Positions 36,301-49,078 of a DNA stretch of 64,000 nucleotides are shown here, one piece after another. The notes beneath the pieces are model-generated. The model worked only from the letters and a program-made list of their open reading frames with translations, made no database searches and was not told where the DNA came from. Position 1 is the first letter of the stretch, and every line of letters begins with the position of its first letter. The position numbers and the translations under genes are program-made. This DNA comes from Sinotaia quadrata. Taxonomy: Eukaryota > Mollusca > Gastropoda > Architaenioglossa > Viviparidae. The stretch lies in the NCBI GenBank assembly GCA_028829895.1, contig CM054181.1, positions 3,281,501 to 3,345,500 of the forward strand, in the 5' to 3' direction.

Positions 36301-37545
36301 GAAGACAGGAGGTTGAATGTCACGAGCGTGTGTGTCCATTTGGTATAGATCTGGTGTGGTACTAGCCTGGACTCTGTAAGATACCCCCTCCCACAATGGG
36401 GACATTGACAACATCAAGCAAGAAAACAGTAACACCAACAATAAACACTACAGCAGTAGCCAAAGGAAAATCGGACTACTACATGCCTCTACTGACCTGA
36501 CAACGAACGGCACGGACCCAGCAACTGCCATTCATCATCCCGATTCTTCAACTTTCCTATCAACCACCCTCCACTCTATCATCATCTACAGTTCTACAAA
36601 CAGCGGTACACCTCATGCCAGGCAGCGAAATCAGCATAGTCCGGAAGCTGCCATTAAGTAAAGAAAATAAGTTTTCTTAGTTTGTACTTCTTTGTCTGTT
36701 GTTTACTTATTGAAAGATATTTGTATCGCAATATTTGCATTTCAAGGATGTCAGCCCTTGACTAACGATTGACACAATGTTTGCCTAAAATAGTCACGTG
36801 GTTAGATCAATCACCAAAAATAAAAATCATGATTAAATGACAGGCCTTATCTTCTTTTACCGTAATCTAAGATGGAGTCATGGTAATTATCTTATGTACA
36901 ATGACAGCCTTAAACGTTTTGAAATCCTACTCCTACGCATAGACCTATATATTTATTCCTAGAAATCTAACAACGACAAATCTGGGAACGCCGGAAGAAC
37001 TAGCAGCTATTATGTAAATTTTGAGAGCATTTTAGCAGTTGTGTGCTCTTGCCTCAGTTGTGCATCCGGCAAGGGTGGTGTGACTGTGACTATGAACATT
37101 GTTTGCGAGACGATGTGACGCTAAAACGGGTTGAGGTCGAAGGCATATTTTTCTTGCTTTGTTCGTCTGGATTGCGTAACTGCCTCGCTGGAGTTTCAGG
37201 TCAAAATGTAGATGAAAATACACAGACGTGTTAAGTGAAGTCTGTTGCGTATTAAAGGGGGTGGGGTACTTTCTCCCCGAATTGCTTGATGTCCATGTCT
37301 GTCGATGTCGCTTCAGAAGCTATTTCCTCTAGCGTCTGTTTTCTTGTAGCTTCAAGAAGAGTAATCTTTCCCTGTCATTGTAGACACTGTATTTATTAAT
37401 ATTTAAATTTTAAATGAATGATTTGTAATTAGGATGTAATATATATTATCTATTTTGTTTTCATTTGCTTTAATATCGTTTGTTTTGGTATTGAAATTGA
37501 CCTGTTTCTTGAAGTAATGAGTCTAAACTAGTTTATAATTTGTTT
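36300..37545. other. Unique interval
   Basis: No array and no recognised gene. The 36380-36660 part has more balanced base composition than its surroundings and could be an old exon or transposon piece, but no frame is convincing. Confidence 0.4.
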
Positions 37546-37795
37546 GTACTTTCTCTATATTTTATATCTTTGTCATTACTTTCTCTATACTTGTCTATAT
37601 TTTATATGATGGTGAATACTTTCTCTATACTTGTCTATATTTTATATGATGGTGAACACTTTCTCTATACTTGTCTATATTTTATATGATGGTGAATACT
37701 TTCTCTATACTTGTCTATATTTTATATGATGGTGAATACTTTCTCTATACTTGTCTATATTTTATATGATGGTGAATACTTTCTCTATACTTTGA
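37545..37795. repeat. Minisatellite, 40 bp x 6
   Basis: Units of TATATGATGGTGAATACTTT and CTCTATACTTGTCTATATTT, nearly perfect. The first unit is a diverged form (TCATTACTTTCTC). Confidence 0.95.
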
Positions 37796-38079
37796 CTTTA
37801 TTTTGTAAATATGTTGTGTTATATTTTTCTTTTGTTTATATTTCAAACACTGGTGTTCATAAATCATTTGATTATACTTAGTAGTAATTGACATCAAAAT
37901 TTATTAATCATGAAATCATTCCACGAACTTTGATTAACCTTGGACTTTTAAGTTCCCTAAAAAATGGCATATCAAAAGTTCATCTGACAGAATCTGCGGT
38001 TAAGATTGGTGATATTGTGTACTGGTGTTCACATCTGGGAGATTATATTTGTAACATGACAAAGATCAAACATCTCTAG

Positions 38080-39215
38080 ACAATATTACAAAGTCACCCC
38101 AGGTACAGCGGCGACAGTGTGCATCGTGTTAACAATAATGTTGCAGGTTTTGTAAGTTGAGAATGTTTGTAATAGAGAAAGGAGTTCTAGAGATGAACTA
38201 TGCCAATTCCTTAATTTGAGAAAAACGCATCTTTTTTTCACTTCTGGTTACTGTGATGCTGTACCTTTCCTGATCACGACGGTTTGTGCATCCAGTGTTA
38301 TCATCGAACTTATCAGTTCACGTGTTGCTGATTCCTGATTCCTGATTCCTGTGAATTTTGTTCGTAGAGCCACTACGGCGGGAAATGGAGGCTTGAGTTG
38401 CTCTTGAGAATTCACTAAAATTATTTTGAATATTCCTCGTGGAGTGCTGAGTAGTATACAGGAAAAATTCGGGACAATTCACCACAGTGTACTTGGAGAG
38501 CTCTTCGAAGATTCTGGAACAATTGTGTAACACACCTTGATGTGGTACCTGAGACTGTCATCTAAATAAGAAAGATAATGACTTGTTGCAACCACGTGAT
38601 TATGATCACGTGCCAATGACAGCTGCCATCTTTGAAAAGGTTATGTCCATTAACTATAAACTCCATTCTCATGTCTATGGTGATTTATGCCTATAAACGT
38701 GATTATATACGTATATATTCATTTGATTTCTGATGACTATGCAAGGATAAATTGATCGATTAGCTAGCGTTAATCGAACATTGTTGTGAAGTGCTGTAAA
38801 TGTCAATGCACTTTTGATTATATTAATTTGTTGTACATTTAATTGTTGATTTAGTAAAGTTATTGTTCAGTTTATTGATCTTCTTAAACATTCTGATAAC
38901 CATATGTTGGAGAGATAGTGGGTAGACGGGGTTCGCTAAATATAGATTAAAAGACGGATTTATCTTCTTTTTTGGTAAGAAGTTTTCTGCCTACGAAAAT
39001 ATTGTGTAATGGTAATTGTTTGTCGTTAATGTTGTGGAAGAGAGATAACGTTTACAACGCCAGCACGTTAAGTGAAGAGACGACTGGTGTCTTGTGGAGA
39101 ATTATTAATATCATAAATTAAGATACCCATCACTTGTAATTGGTTATGGATGATTAATTAATAATAATAATAACCATTAACTAGGGTAGCGTTGTCGTTG
39201 TGTTACACATTGCAA
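38080..39215 (+). mobile_element. Dispersed family A copy
   Basis: Alignable with 7930-9130: GTTGCAGG...GTAAGTTGAGAATG core (38140-38162), TTGAGAATTCAC, TCGAAGATTCTGGAACA, ATCTAAATAAGAAAGA, CAATGACAGCTGCCATC, TTGTGAAGTG.TGTAAATGTCA, AAAAGACGGATTT. It ends GCGTTGTCGTTGTGTTACA. No protein-coding frame remains. Confidence 0.85.
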
Positions 39216-39354
39216 AATGTCTGATTTTATTGAATGTATTGCAAACAGTCTGAATTTATTTAATGCATTTTGAACTGTTTCAGAAAGGTCCCACGGTGAT
39301 TTTTGCGACATCTGCTCTTACGTTCATATTTTACTCGTCTTAACTGCCATTTCC

Positions 39355-40670
39355 AGATTTGTTAAACTATCTGTCACCATCATTGCTTGATTACCTATTG
39401 CCACTATTGTTAAACTATCTGTCACCATCATTGCTTGATTACCTGTTGCCACTATTGTTAAACTATCTGTCACCATCATTGCTTGATTACCTGTTGCCAC
39501 TATTGTTAAGCTATCTGTCACCATCATTTTTAAAATATCGATCACCACTATTGTTAGAATATCTGTCACAATTACTGATACCACTTGCCATTATTGCTTA
39601 AATATCTATCGCCATTGTTAAACTATCTGTCACCATCATTGCTTGATTACCCTTTGCCACTATTTGTTAAAATATCAGTTACCACTATTGTTATAATATC
39701 TGTCACCACTATTATTACAATGTATGTCACCATTACTGTTGAAATATCAGTTACCATTGTTATCTGTCACCATTAGTTTTAAAATATTTGTCACCATCAA
39801 TGCTAAAATATCAATTACCATTATTGATAGAATATATGTCACCATTATTGTTACAATATCAATTACTATTATAGACAGAATATCTGTCACCATCATTGCT
39901 AAAATACTTTTTACCACTATTGTTAGAATATCTGTCACCATTATTGATTTAATATCAGTTACCATTATTGCTAAAATATCTGTCACCATCATTGCTAGAG
40001 TACCTGTTGCCACTATTATTAAAATATGTCACCATTATTGTTAGAATATCAGTTAACATTATTGCTAAAATATCTGTCACCATTATTGATATAATATCAG
40101 TTACCATTATTGCTAAAATATGTGTCACCATTATTGTTAAAATATCTGTCACCATCATTGCTAGAGTACCTGTTGCCACTATTATTAAAATGTCATCATT
40201 ATTGTTAGAATATCATTTAACATTATTGCTAAAATATCTGTCACCATTATCGATTTAATATCAGTTACCAATATTGCTAAAATATCTGTCACCATTATTG
40301 CTAAAATATCTGTCACCATCATTGCTAGAGTACATGTTTCCAATATTGCTAAATATCTGTCACCATTATTGTCAGAATATCAGTTACCACTATGGTTAGA
40401 ATATCTGTTACCATCGTTTTTAGAAAATCTTTCATAATTATTGATAGAATATATGTCACAATCATTGTTAGAATATTTGTTGTCATTATCGACAATATCT
40501 GTCACCATTATTGATAAAATATTTGTCACCATCATTGCTGGAGTACTGTTGTTAAATATATGTCACCATTATCGATAAAATGCTAGTTACCAATATAGCC
40601 TGAATATCATTTACTATTATTGATAGAATATCATTTACCATTATAACTAATAACTGATAGAATATCAGCC
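39355..40670. repeat. Large degenerate array, 24-bp unit, ~1.3 kb
   Basis: About 50 units of TATCTGTCACCATTATTGCT plus AAAA, with longer super-units on the left (GATTACCTGTTGCCACTATT) and a ~170-bp duplicated block visible around 39980-40200. Open frames on both strands are by-products of the 24-bp period. Confidence 0.94.
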
Positions 40671-41146
40671 CTTAATAACACAAGAAAAATAAATATGTCT
40701 CCAAGCTATATTTCACATAAAATAATAATCATCAGTCCTGAGAATCAAGAGATTTCTGCTACTGAATCTATTATCAAATCACATAGAGGCAAGCCATTTA
40801 ACTCAGCAATCATTCGTGGGATGAACCAACCGTTAGATCAATCAATAGCCAATCATGGAATCAATCAATCATGGGATCATTTTAACAGTGCAAAATGTTC
40901 AAACCCAATGTTGCCAACACATTTCTTTATTTGTAAAAAACAAAAACAAACAAACAACCCCCCCCCCCCAGCTAATTACGAAAGGTCATTGGCTTTTTAA
41001 AATAGCAATATTCTGTGTAAAACTGACAGAAATTGTGAATGCTGTTACTCTTTGGTAAGGATAAAGGGAAACAATTGGTCTCAATCACGGATGACTAAAC
41101 AAATGAGAATGATGATGATTAATGATTGATTGATTGATTGATTGAT

Positions 41147-41197
<51 letters not shown>

Positions 41198-42115
41198 ACT
41201 CTCTTTGCCAGTTTCAGTACGGAAGATACAGTCAGACTTGTTATAAATGAATACATGAAAGCAATGTATTACACACGATAAATACCGACACCTCTCAAAA
41301 TTGTTATAGCAGTGAAGAAAATAATTGAAATCAATTGTGTTACGAAACAAAGGTAGGCTTCGTCACGTTCTATTGCAGAGAAAATGTTGAAGACAATGCG
41401 AGACATGTACAGAATACGAACAAACACCGGGGTAATAAAACACCAACACCCACACTCATAAATTTATACAAACTAAACTAAAATAAATCATGGATCCAAA
41501 TGTTGTGTATAAGCACTTATGATGATAGTCAGTGAAAATTACATCTGAAAATATTTAATTCAGTGCATTGTCCTAACACTGATTATTCAATAGTTAAATA
41601 TTAAGAAATAGTTGAACACATATAACATAGTCATAGTAACATAACCTATGATCAATACTTGAACTGTTTCACTCATTGTAACGCTGATCACACATCAATT
41701 TATGGTAACTTTTAATAGCAGTTTTAACGGTGAGTTCCTTGGTTTCAATGAAAACATTTCATTACAGAGGTAACAATCGCTGGTGCTCGGTAGCGTGACC
41801 CTGCAGTGGTAACGCTGGCTACATCTGTTCTTACAACGTACACCAGTAGTAGGAAGTGTTCGTTTTATGGATTCACAATGGTGTGATATTTGTGGTTGTG
41901 GATTGATTGATGGTCGATCGAGAGTATGGATAGTTAGTGGGGCAGTAGTAGTTATCATAGGTCAGCAGGGTAGGGTGGTAGAAGTGGGTTGATTCTGGTA
42001 TAGTAGTTGAGGTAATAGGTGGAAGTAGTGTTTTGATGGAGGTGAATTAGATGTGTTATGAGTTGAATTGGGGGGGGGTGGAATTAGGGGTGGGATAGTG
42101 TTGATGGTGGCAGAA
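40670..42115. other. Mostly unique interval with (TTGA)n/(GAT)n microsatellite
   Basis: A TTGATTGATTGA run followed by (GAT)n lies at 41128-41195, and a poly-C tract near 40960. The 41900-42115 part is already G/T-rich like the array to its right. No gene seen. Confidence 0.6.
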
Positions 42116-42615
42116 AGGTAGTGGTAAGTAGTAGCAGGTTTGACGGCGGTGGAGTACAGTTATGGAAGGTTGACAGTGGTAGAGTACAGTAGTGGTTGGT
42201 TGACATTGATGGAGTTACAGTGGTGGTAGGCTGACAGTGGTGGAGTACATTTTAGTAGGATGACAGTGGTGGAGTACAGTTATGGTATGTTGACAGTGGT
42301 GGATGCAGTAGTGTTTGGTTGACATTGATGGAGTTACAGTGGTGGAGTACATTTTAGTAGGATGACAGTGGTGGAGTACACTTATGGTAGGTTGACAGCG
42401 AGGGAGTACATTAGTGGTTGGTTGACATGGATGGAGTTAGAGTTGTGGTGCTTGACAGTGGTGGAGTACAGTTGTGGTAGGTTGACAGTGATGGAGTACA
42501 GTTGTGGTAGGTTGACAGTGGTGGAGTACAGTTGTGGTAGGTTGACAGTGGTGGAGTACAGTTGTGGTAGGTTGACAATGGTGGAGTATAGTGGTGGTAG
42601 GTTGATGGGAGTAGG
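42115..42615. repeat. G/T-rich minisatellite, 30 bp x ~16
   Basis: Units of GGTAGGTTGACAGTGGTGGA and GTACAGTTGT. The plus strand is almost free of C, with repeated GG pairs. The left part is degenerate and the right part homogeneous. Confidence 0.93.
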
Positions 42616-42724
42616 GTGGTGGCGAGTTATGATAGTAGAAGAACGCCCCAAAGACTGCTCTTCCCATTGCAAACATACAAGATACATTGCTTTACTATTA
42701 AACATGAAATCAAAAGATATTTTC

Positions 42725-42900
42725 TCCCTCGCATTTTTACAAAGAGATCGATTTTGTCCCTTTGGCATTTTTACAAAGAGATCGATTTTGTCCCTTTGGC
42801 ATTTTTACAAAGAGATCGATTTTGTCCCTTTGGCATTTTTACAAAGAGATCGATTTTGTCCCCTTGGCATTTTTACAAAGAGATTGATTGTGTCCCCTTG
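42725..42900. repeat. Minisatellite, 34 bp x 5
   Basis: Units of TTTTTACAAAGAGATCGATT and TTGTCCCTTTGGCA. They are near-identical, so the array is recent. Confidence 0.94.
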
Positions 42901-43395
42901 GCCTGCCTACATTATTGCTTTCATGATAAAGTCGTTCGAAAAACAAAATAACAATAAAATGCTCAAACAAAATAAATATTATTGTTGATTTTAATTAATT
43001 TATTTTATTTGTACAATTTCCAAGAGTACTATTATTTATTAAAATGGAAAACATTATCTCCGTTCTTCAGTGTGGTCCAAATTTGAGGATACAATAATAA
43101 TTAGTGTACGCATGGACATAGGCGAAAGCAAGACACTTTCAAAAAATATAGAATTAAATGTATTTAAATACTTGAATGAATAAACTAATTGTTATTCATA
43201 GCTTTGTTAAGAAAAGACATTTCGTTCCAGAACAAAGAAAATAAAACGCAAGAATACTGTTTTTATTATCGAGTTCATCATTTTCTTAAAACAAAGAATG
43301 AAAGAAACAGCCCCATACGTGTAAGTCCGCCCCACAAAGCATGCTCTAAATGTGAACATGAGAAAGAGATGAGGCAGGCACTTTACTTACTTAGT
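42900..43395. other. Unique AT-rich interval
   Basis: Nothing recognised. A 77-codon frame at 43189-43422 is isolated and has no family resemblance. Confidence 0.4.
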
Positions 43396-43760
43396 GGTAC
43401 AGTACAAGTGAGTGTAATATAAATATTATCTTGGTACTAACACAGTACAAATGAATTGGTACTGAAATTACGTACTTGGTACTAACACAGTACAAATGAA
43501 ATGGTACTGAAATTATATACTCATTAACACAGTACAAATAAAATGGTACTGAAATTATATACTCATTAACACAGTACAAATAAAATGGCACATTTAAATA
43601 TGCAATAACGCAGTACAGATGAACTAGTAATGAAACATATGTACTACTGCAGTACAAATGAATGGTATTGAAATGACATATGTACTACTACGGTACAAGT
43701 GAACTGGTATTGAAATGACATATGTACTACTACGGTTCAAGTAAACTGGTACTAGCATTA
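43395..43760. repeat. Degenerate minisatellite, ~40 bp x ~8
   Basis: Units of AACACAGTACAAATGAAATG and GTACTGAAATTATATACTCA with variable spacing. Confidence 0.88.
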
Positions 43761-44179
43761 GGTATATAGATGCAATAACAGGGTAAGGCGAATTGAACTT
43801 ACACGTTAGGAGTGATCTGTATCTCGAGTTATAACTCAGTCGAAATAATCATACACGTGTCACCGTTTGATTAAACAGTTTATGCGTATTACGCTCAAAA
43901 CCACGTGACCTCTTCTGTATCACTGAATGACCCACCCACCCCCAAAAAAATCCCTCTCATCAACGTAATCAAAAAAGGTTTCTACAACTTTTGAATTATA
44001 CTCCATTGCAAATTACATATTTCATCAGATATTGAGTTTTCATCTAAAAACGGCAGTAGAAGATAGATATTACCCGGGTGAAATTGTGACATTTGATGGA
44101 CAAGACTTAAGGACGTGTGTCAATGGATGGATTGTACCCAGGAGCAGGTGTATCTGTTGATAGTTAATACATATAAGGG

Positions 44180-44455
44180 CAGTATCTGTGACGGTTAATA
44201 CCCGAGGACAGGTGTGTGTATTGATGGATAGTACCCTTGGGCATGTGTGTCATTTCATGAATGGTACTCGTAGACAGGTGTGTCATTTCACGAACAGTAC
44301 CTATAGACAGGTTTGTCATTTCACGAACAGTACCTTTAGACAGGTGTGTCATTTCACGAACAGTACCTATGGGCAGGTGTGTCATTTCACGAACAGTACC
44401 TTTAGACAGGTGTGTCATTTCACGAACAGTACCTATGGGCAGGTGTGTCTGTTGA
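44180..44455. repeat. Minisatellite, 33 bp x ~8
   Basis: Units of CAGTACCTATAGACAGGTGT and GTCATTTCACGAA. TATGGGC and TTTAGAC unit types alternate, showing a 66-bp higher-order repeat. Confidence 0.93.
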
Positions 44456-44790
44456 TCAATAATAACATGGCATATGTCTATTGACAGATAATACACAAAC
44501 ACATGTGTCTATTGACAGATAATACACAAAGACAGGTGTCTATTGACAGATAATACACAAAGACAGGTGTTGTATTGACAGATAATACACAAAGACAGGT
44601 GTTGTATTGACAGATAATACACAAAGACGGGTGTTGTATTGACAGATAATACACAAAGACGGATGTTGTATTGACAGATAATACACAAAGACGGGTGTTG
44701 TATTGACAGATAATACACAATGACAGGTGTTGTATTGACAGATAATACACAATGACAGGTGTTGTATTGACAGATAATACACAAAGACAC
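44455..44790. repeat. Minisatellite, 32 bp x ~11
   Basis: Units of TTGACAGATAATACACAAAG and ACAGGTGTTGTA. It directly abuts a 33-bp array that shares the GACAGGTGT segment, so the two may share an origin. Confidence 0.94.
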
Positions 44791-45049
44791 ACAGAAGTCT
44801 TGAGGCACCTATAACATATGGCAGACTCAAAAACTGTTGACATACGGCATTCTCAGGGGAATTGACAGGACTGCTAAAATTCTTTCTAAAATTTCAATCT
44901 GATTTTTAAAAGCACAAATAAACTAGCAGTGCTGGCCAGACTTCACCGCCACATAAATCTAAACAAAACCAAATTATTTTAGTCTCTAAGGCAGATAACT
45001 ACTGTGTGCATAGAAACCCGTTGAAGGCAAACTGAGGTCAGTTAATGTC

Positions 45050-45285
45050 ATTTAATCAGAAATGCATTTTTAAAATTATATTTTTTAATAACTCTACAAT
45101 TTCTTGATAGAATAACGCTTTCATTTAATCAGGAATGCATTTTCTAAATGATATTCTTTAATAACTCTACAATTTCTTGATAGAATAACGCTTTCATTTA
45201 ATCAGGAATGCATTTTCTAAATGATATTCTTTAATAACTCTACAATTTCTTGATAGAATAACGCTTTCATCTAAATGAAAAATAT
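45050..45285. repeat. Minisatellite, 72 bp x 3
   Basis: Units of CTCTACAATTTCTTGATAGA, ATAACGCTTTCATTTAATCA and GGAATGCATTTTCTAAATGA. Confidence 0.92.
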
Positions 45286-45429
45286 TAAAGTTTTAGAAAT
45301 GAAGAACTTATTTCGTGACAGATTTATAAGACATCCTAAATTTTAATAATCACAGTATTTCTAAATTATGAATTCTTTAAGGTTTCTGTTTTCAGGAAAG
45401 GAAAAGAACCTATAGTATTTAGCAAAAAA

Positions 45430-45790
45430 GAAATAGGTCAAGTGGGCTTTAGTAAAAAAGATACGGGACCTATAGGATGTAGCAAGAAACATACGGGACC
45501 TATATGATGTAGCAAGGAACATAAAGGACCTGTAGGATGTAGCAAGAAACATACGGGACCTATAGGATGTAGCAAGGAACATATGGGACCTAGAGGATTT
45601 AGTAAGAAAGATATGGGACCTGTGGATTTATTGAAAAAGATACGGGACAATTGGGATTAGTAAGAAAGATATGGGATTTATTGATAAAGATATGGGACCT
45701 GTGAGCTTTATTTAGATTTATATGGGACTTATTGGATTTATTGATAAAGATATGGGACCAGTGTGATTTTGTAAGAAGGATGTGGGATCT
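45430..45790. repeat. Minisatellite, ~30 bp x ~11
   Basis: Units of AAGATATGGGACCTATAGGA and TGTAGCAAGAA. Copies become degenerate to the right. The 30-bp period leaves minus-strand frames open. Confidence 0.92.
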
Positions 45791-46500
45791 ATGCAATAGA
45801 AAATAGATACAGACATTTGTGTACAGCAATTTGAATAAACTTTGGAGAATTTAAGGTCTGTTTTCGTATGTACTACGGTCTGTTTTCTAAAAAGTGCAAT
45901 CATACGTAATAAGAACTGTTTGTTTTTTGTAAAAAGTACACCCATACGTCATCAGAGGAAAACTGTAGGCACTCTGGACAGCATGCAGGTTTTCTTTTTA
46001 ATAACGAAAAATATTAATAGAAGTCTCTTAGATATTTGATTAAAGGGCTCAAATTTAAAGTTCCTTAATAATAGGATTCTATTCACCACTTGTGAAGTTA
46101 AGCAAAAATAGTTAGCCAATGATATTTTTGATTGAAGGGCTCAAATTTAATGTTCCCTAATAACAGGATTCTATTCAGTCCGCTTGTGAAAAGCAAAAAT
46201 AGTTAGCCAATGATAGTGACTTTCACATCTTTGTTTCAAAGCAAATCCACATTGTACGTTTTTAAATGAATTTAAAATGAAATCTTTTTTTGTGGATTCC
46301 ACCTAGTTTTTGTATTACACATACATGCACACAAGCACACACAAGCAATGCACACACGCAATGCACGCAAGCACTCACATATAGGTAAGTATATAAACAA
46401 ACAATGTTATATTACAATTTGCTAATTTGTTCAGAACAAAATTGTTCGAGGGCATAAAAATTGTACCCGCACTATTTGAAAATATCTCAGTTTTGACGAC
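45790..46500. other. AT-rich interval with a ~95 bp x 2 duplication
   Basis: At 46020-46215 two copies contain GGGCTCAAATTTAA, TAATAGGATTCTATTCA and AATAGTTAGCCAATGATA. A CACA-rich stretch lies at 46318-46375. No gene seen. Confidence 0.75.
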
Positions 46501-46770
46501 AACAATGCTCTTAGTGTTTAAGAAAGAATGGAAGTTATGAATTCAGGATAGATATCCTATGACAAGGGGTTCGAACCTATACCACAAAATATATTTAGTG
46601 TTTAAGAAAGAATGGAAGTTATGAATGAATTCAGGATAGATATCCTATGACAAGGGGTTCGAACCTATACCACAAAATATATTTAGTGTTTAAGAAAGAA
46701 TGGAAGTTATGAATGAATTCAGGATAGATATCCTGTGACAAGGGGTTCGAACGTATATCACAAAATATAT
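46500..46770. repeat. Minisatellite, ~88 bp x 3, with box-B-like motif
   Basis: Units carry TTTAAGAAAGAATGGAAGTT and CAAGGGGTTCGAACCTATAC. GGTTCGAACC fits the pol III B box (GGTTCGANNCC). No A box or tRNA fold was recognised, so a tRNA gene is not called. Confidence 0.88.
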
Positions 46771-46929
46771 TTAGCGTTGCAGCGACCAGAAGGATGAATA
46801 CTGTCTTTGTGTACACGTCATAAACAATACCACACCGAATAATGACGTGATTAAGCAAAAGTGAATACATTTTCAGCCCGGGTTACATTTATTTATTTTA
46901 AATGCAGACATTTATACGACGGGTAATTA

Positions 46930-47400
46930 TACCTCAGAGATAACTATTCTCATGTATTTAATTGAAGAGAGAACTATACTGAGGACTGGATTGAAGACAG
47001 ACGACTATTCTCTACAGGACATTTCTCTACAATATATTACAGACATAACTACTCAAGTATTTAATTAAAGAGAGAACTATACTGAGGACTGGATTGAAGA
47101 CAGACGACTATTCTCTACAGGACATTTCTCTACAATATATTACAGACATAACTACTCAAGTATTTAATTAAAGAGAGAACTATACTGAGGACTGGATTGA
47201 AGACAGACGACTATTCTCTACAGGACATTTCTCTACAAGACATTACAGACATAACTATTCTCAAGTATTTAATTGAAGAGAGAACTATACTGAGGACTGG
47301 ATTGAAGACAGACGACTATTTTCTACAAGACATTTCTCTACAAGACATTACAGACATAACTATTCTCAAGACCAGATTAAAACAGGAAACTCTTTTCAGG
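46930..47400. repeat. Minisatellite, ~103 bp x ~4
   Basis: Units contain GAACTATACTGAGGACTGGA, TTGAAGACAGACGACTATT, CTCTACAGGACATTTCTC and ATTACAGACATAACTA. Each unit itself has internal near-repeats (TCTCTACA). Confidence 0.93.
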
Positions 47401-48245
47401 CCAGATTAAAACCAAACAATTATTTCTGTTTTTTTGTTTGGGGGAAGAACCCACATTCATGATTCATGATTGAATTAAAGATAAACTCACCAAAGTATCG
47501 AATTCAAGACAGATAACCCTTCTTGACATAATTAAAACAGACAGCCATCTCAGGACCGACAAATTTAAACAGAAACTTTTATTCTCATGGTCATTTGAAA
47601 GCGTATCGTTGTTCAGGAGCCACACGCGAGTCACGAGGGTCCCAGAATCTACATTTCTCACAGTAAATTACGGACCCATCTCTCTTCTCGTCTCACAAAG
47701 CGCAGAAAGTAGATACTTTTAAGGATATGTGAGATCTTATTTCTTTTTTAAAAATATGATGCTGATATTTGGAATCATGTCCCAGGTAGTTTTGATCCCT
47801 ACTTCACCTCAAGAGAAAAGAAAGAAAGCCGTCTTAGCTCTAATACATGGAACTTGTTTCAATGGCTAGCAGCATCAAATTATCAGCACACGCATTTTCG
47901 TGACGTTTGAAAACTAGTCGATTAAAGCACTAGACGTTACAATTTTCGTGACGTTTGAAAACTAGTCGATTAAAGCACTAGACGTTACAATTTTCGTGAC
48001 GTTTGAAAACTAGTCGATTAAAGCACTAGACGTTACAATTTTTAAACACATGTCTCTACTGACTGAAGCAATTGAATTAGTTTCATTAACGTGGAAAAAT
48101 GTGTGGGCATGTGTGTGTATGTGTGTGTATGCATGAGTGCACATTGTGTGTGGATGTGTACACTCTCTCACACGTGTATTAATGTGTATGCATGTGCATA
48201 TGTATGTGCTTATGTAGCTGATATGAGTCAAAGGCATTGGTTGCA
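47400..48245. other. Mostly unique interval with a 48 bp x 3 array
   Basis: Three near-identical units (ATTTTCGTGACGTTTGAAAA, CTAGTCGATTAAAGC, ACTAGACGTTACA) lie at 47890-48040. A TG/GCATG-rich microsatellite lies at 48095-48215. No gene seen. Confidence 0.8.
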
Positions 48246-48481
48246 TGAAAACTGTCACATAATGGGTTATCTAGCCCACACCCACCCTCCTCTAAAAAAT
48301 AGACTACACTCAAACCTGATTCTAGAACGGCTGACCCTTATCCCTAGGCTAGAAAAATGTCTGAGTTTCTACTCACTAAACTAACCAATGGAAGTGCAGC
48401 TCAACCATGCTCAAAGAAATCTAACTGTAATTCGGCAGTCCAATGTAAATCAACCATAGTGGCAACACATGTTTGGTTCCT

Positions 48482-48722
48482 GGCCTTAATAAGTTCTAAC
48501 CATACCACTAAATCTATTGCTGGCCTTAATAAGTTCTAACCATACCACTAAATCTATTGCTGGCCTTAATAAGTTCTAACCATACCACTAAATCTATTGC
48601 TGGCCTTAATAAGTTCTAACCATACCACTAAATCTATTGCTGGCCTTAATAAGTTCTAACCATACCACTAAATCTATTGCTGGCCTTAATAAGTTCTAAC
48701 CATACCACTAAATCTATTGCCA
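48482..48722. repeat. Minisatellite, 40 bp x 6, inside family B
   Basis: Identical units TGGCCTTAATAAGTTCTAAC plus CATACCACTAAATCTATTGC. The related copy at ~21900 has a single TGGTGTTAACAAAGTATATTC segment. Confidence 0.96.
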
Positions 48723-48865
48723 GCTATCAACACAGCAGAAAGTAATCCTCTGTACATATTACTGCCAAAGGTATGTGGTTTTGGTTGCATAACTATATAT
48801 TATGACAATGTTCTTTTAATCTTGACTATATTTTATATTGTTATATTTCGTTTATGATATTAAAA

Positions 48866-49078
48866 TGTATGCAGACCTTGTAAGTAAGAGAGTTCTGTAT
48901 GCAGACCTTGTAAGTAAGAGAGTTCTGTATGCAGACCTTGTAAGTAAGAGAGTTCTGTATGCAGACCTTGTAAGTAAGAGAGTTCTGTATGCAGACCTTG
49001 TAAGTAAGAGAGTTCTGTATGCAGACCTTGTAAGTAAGAGAGTTCTGTATGCAGACCTTGTAAGTAAGAGAGTTCTGT
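48866..49078 (+). repeat. Minisatellite, 30 bp x 7, inside family B
   Basis: Perfect units ATGCAGACCTTGTAAGTAAG plus AGAGTTCTGT. Each carries a consensus-like donor GTAAGTAAG. The matching place in the 21655 copy has one diverged unit (ACCATGTGTGTAAGAGTC). The 30-bp period opens an 84-codon plus-strand frame and a minus-strand one. Confidence 0.96.

Noticed and set aside
46560..46760. tRNA genes
   Set aside because: Only a box-B-like GGTTCGAACC is visible; no acceptor stem, A box or cloverleaf could be drawn.
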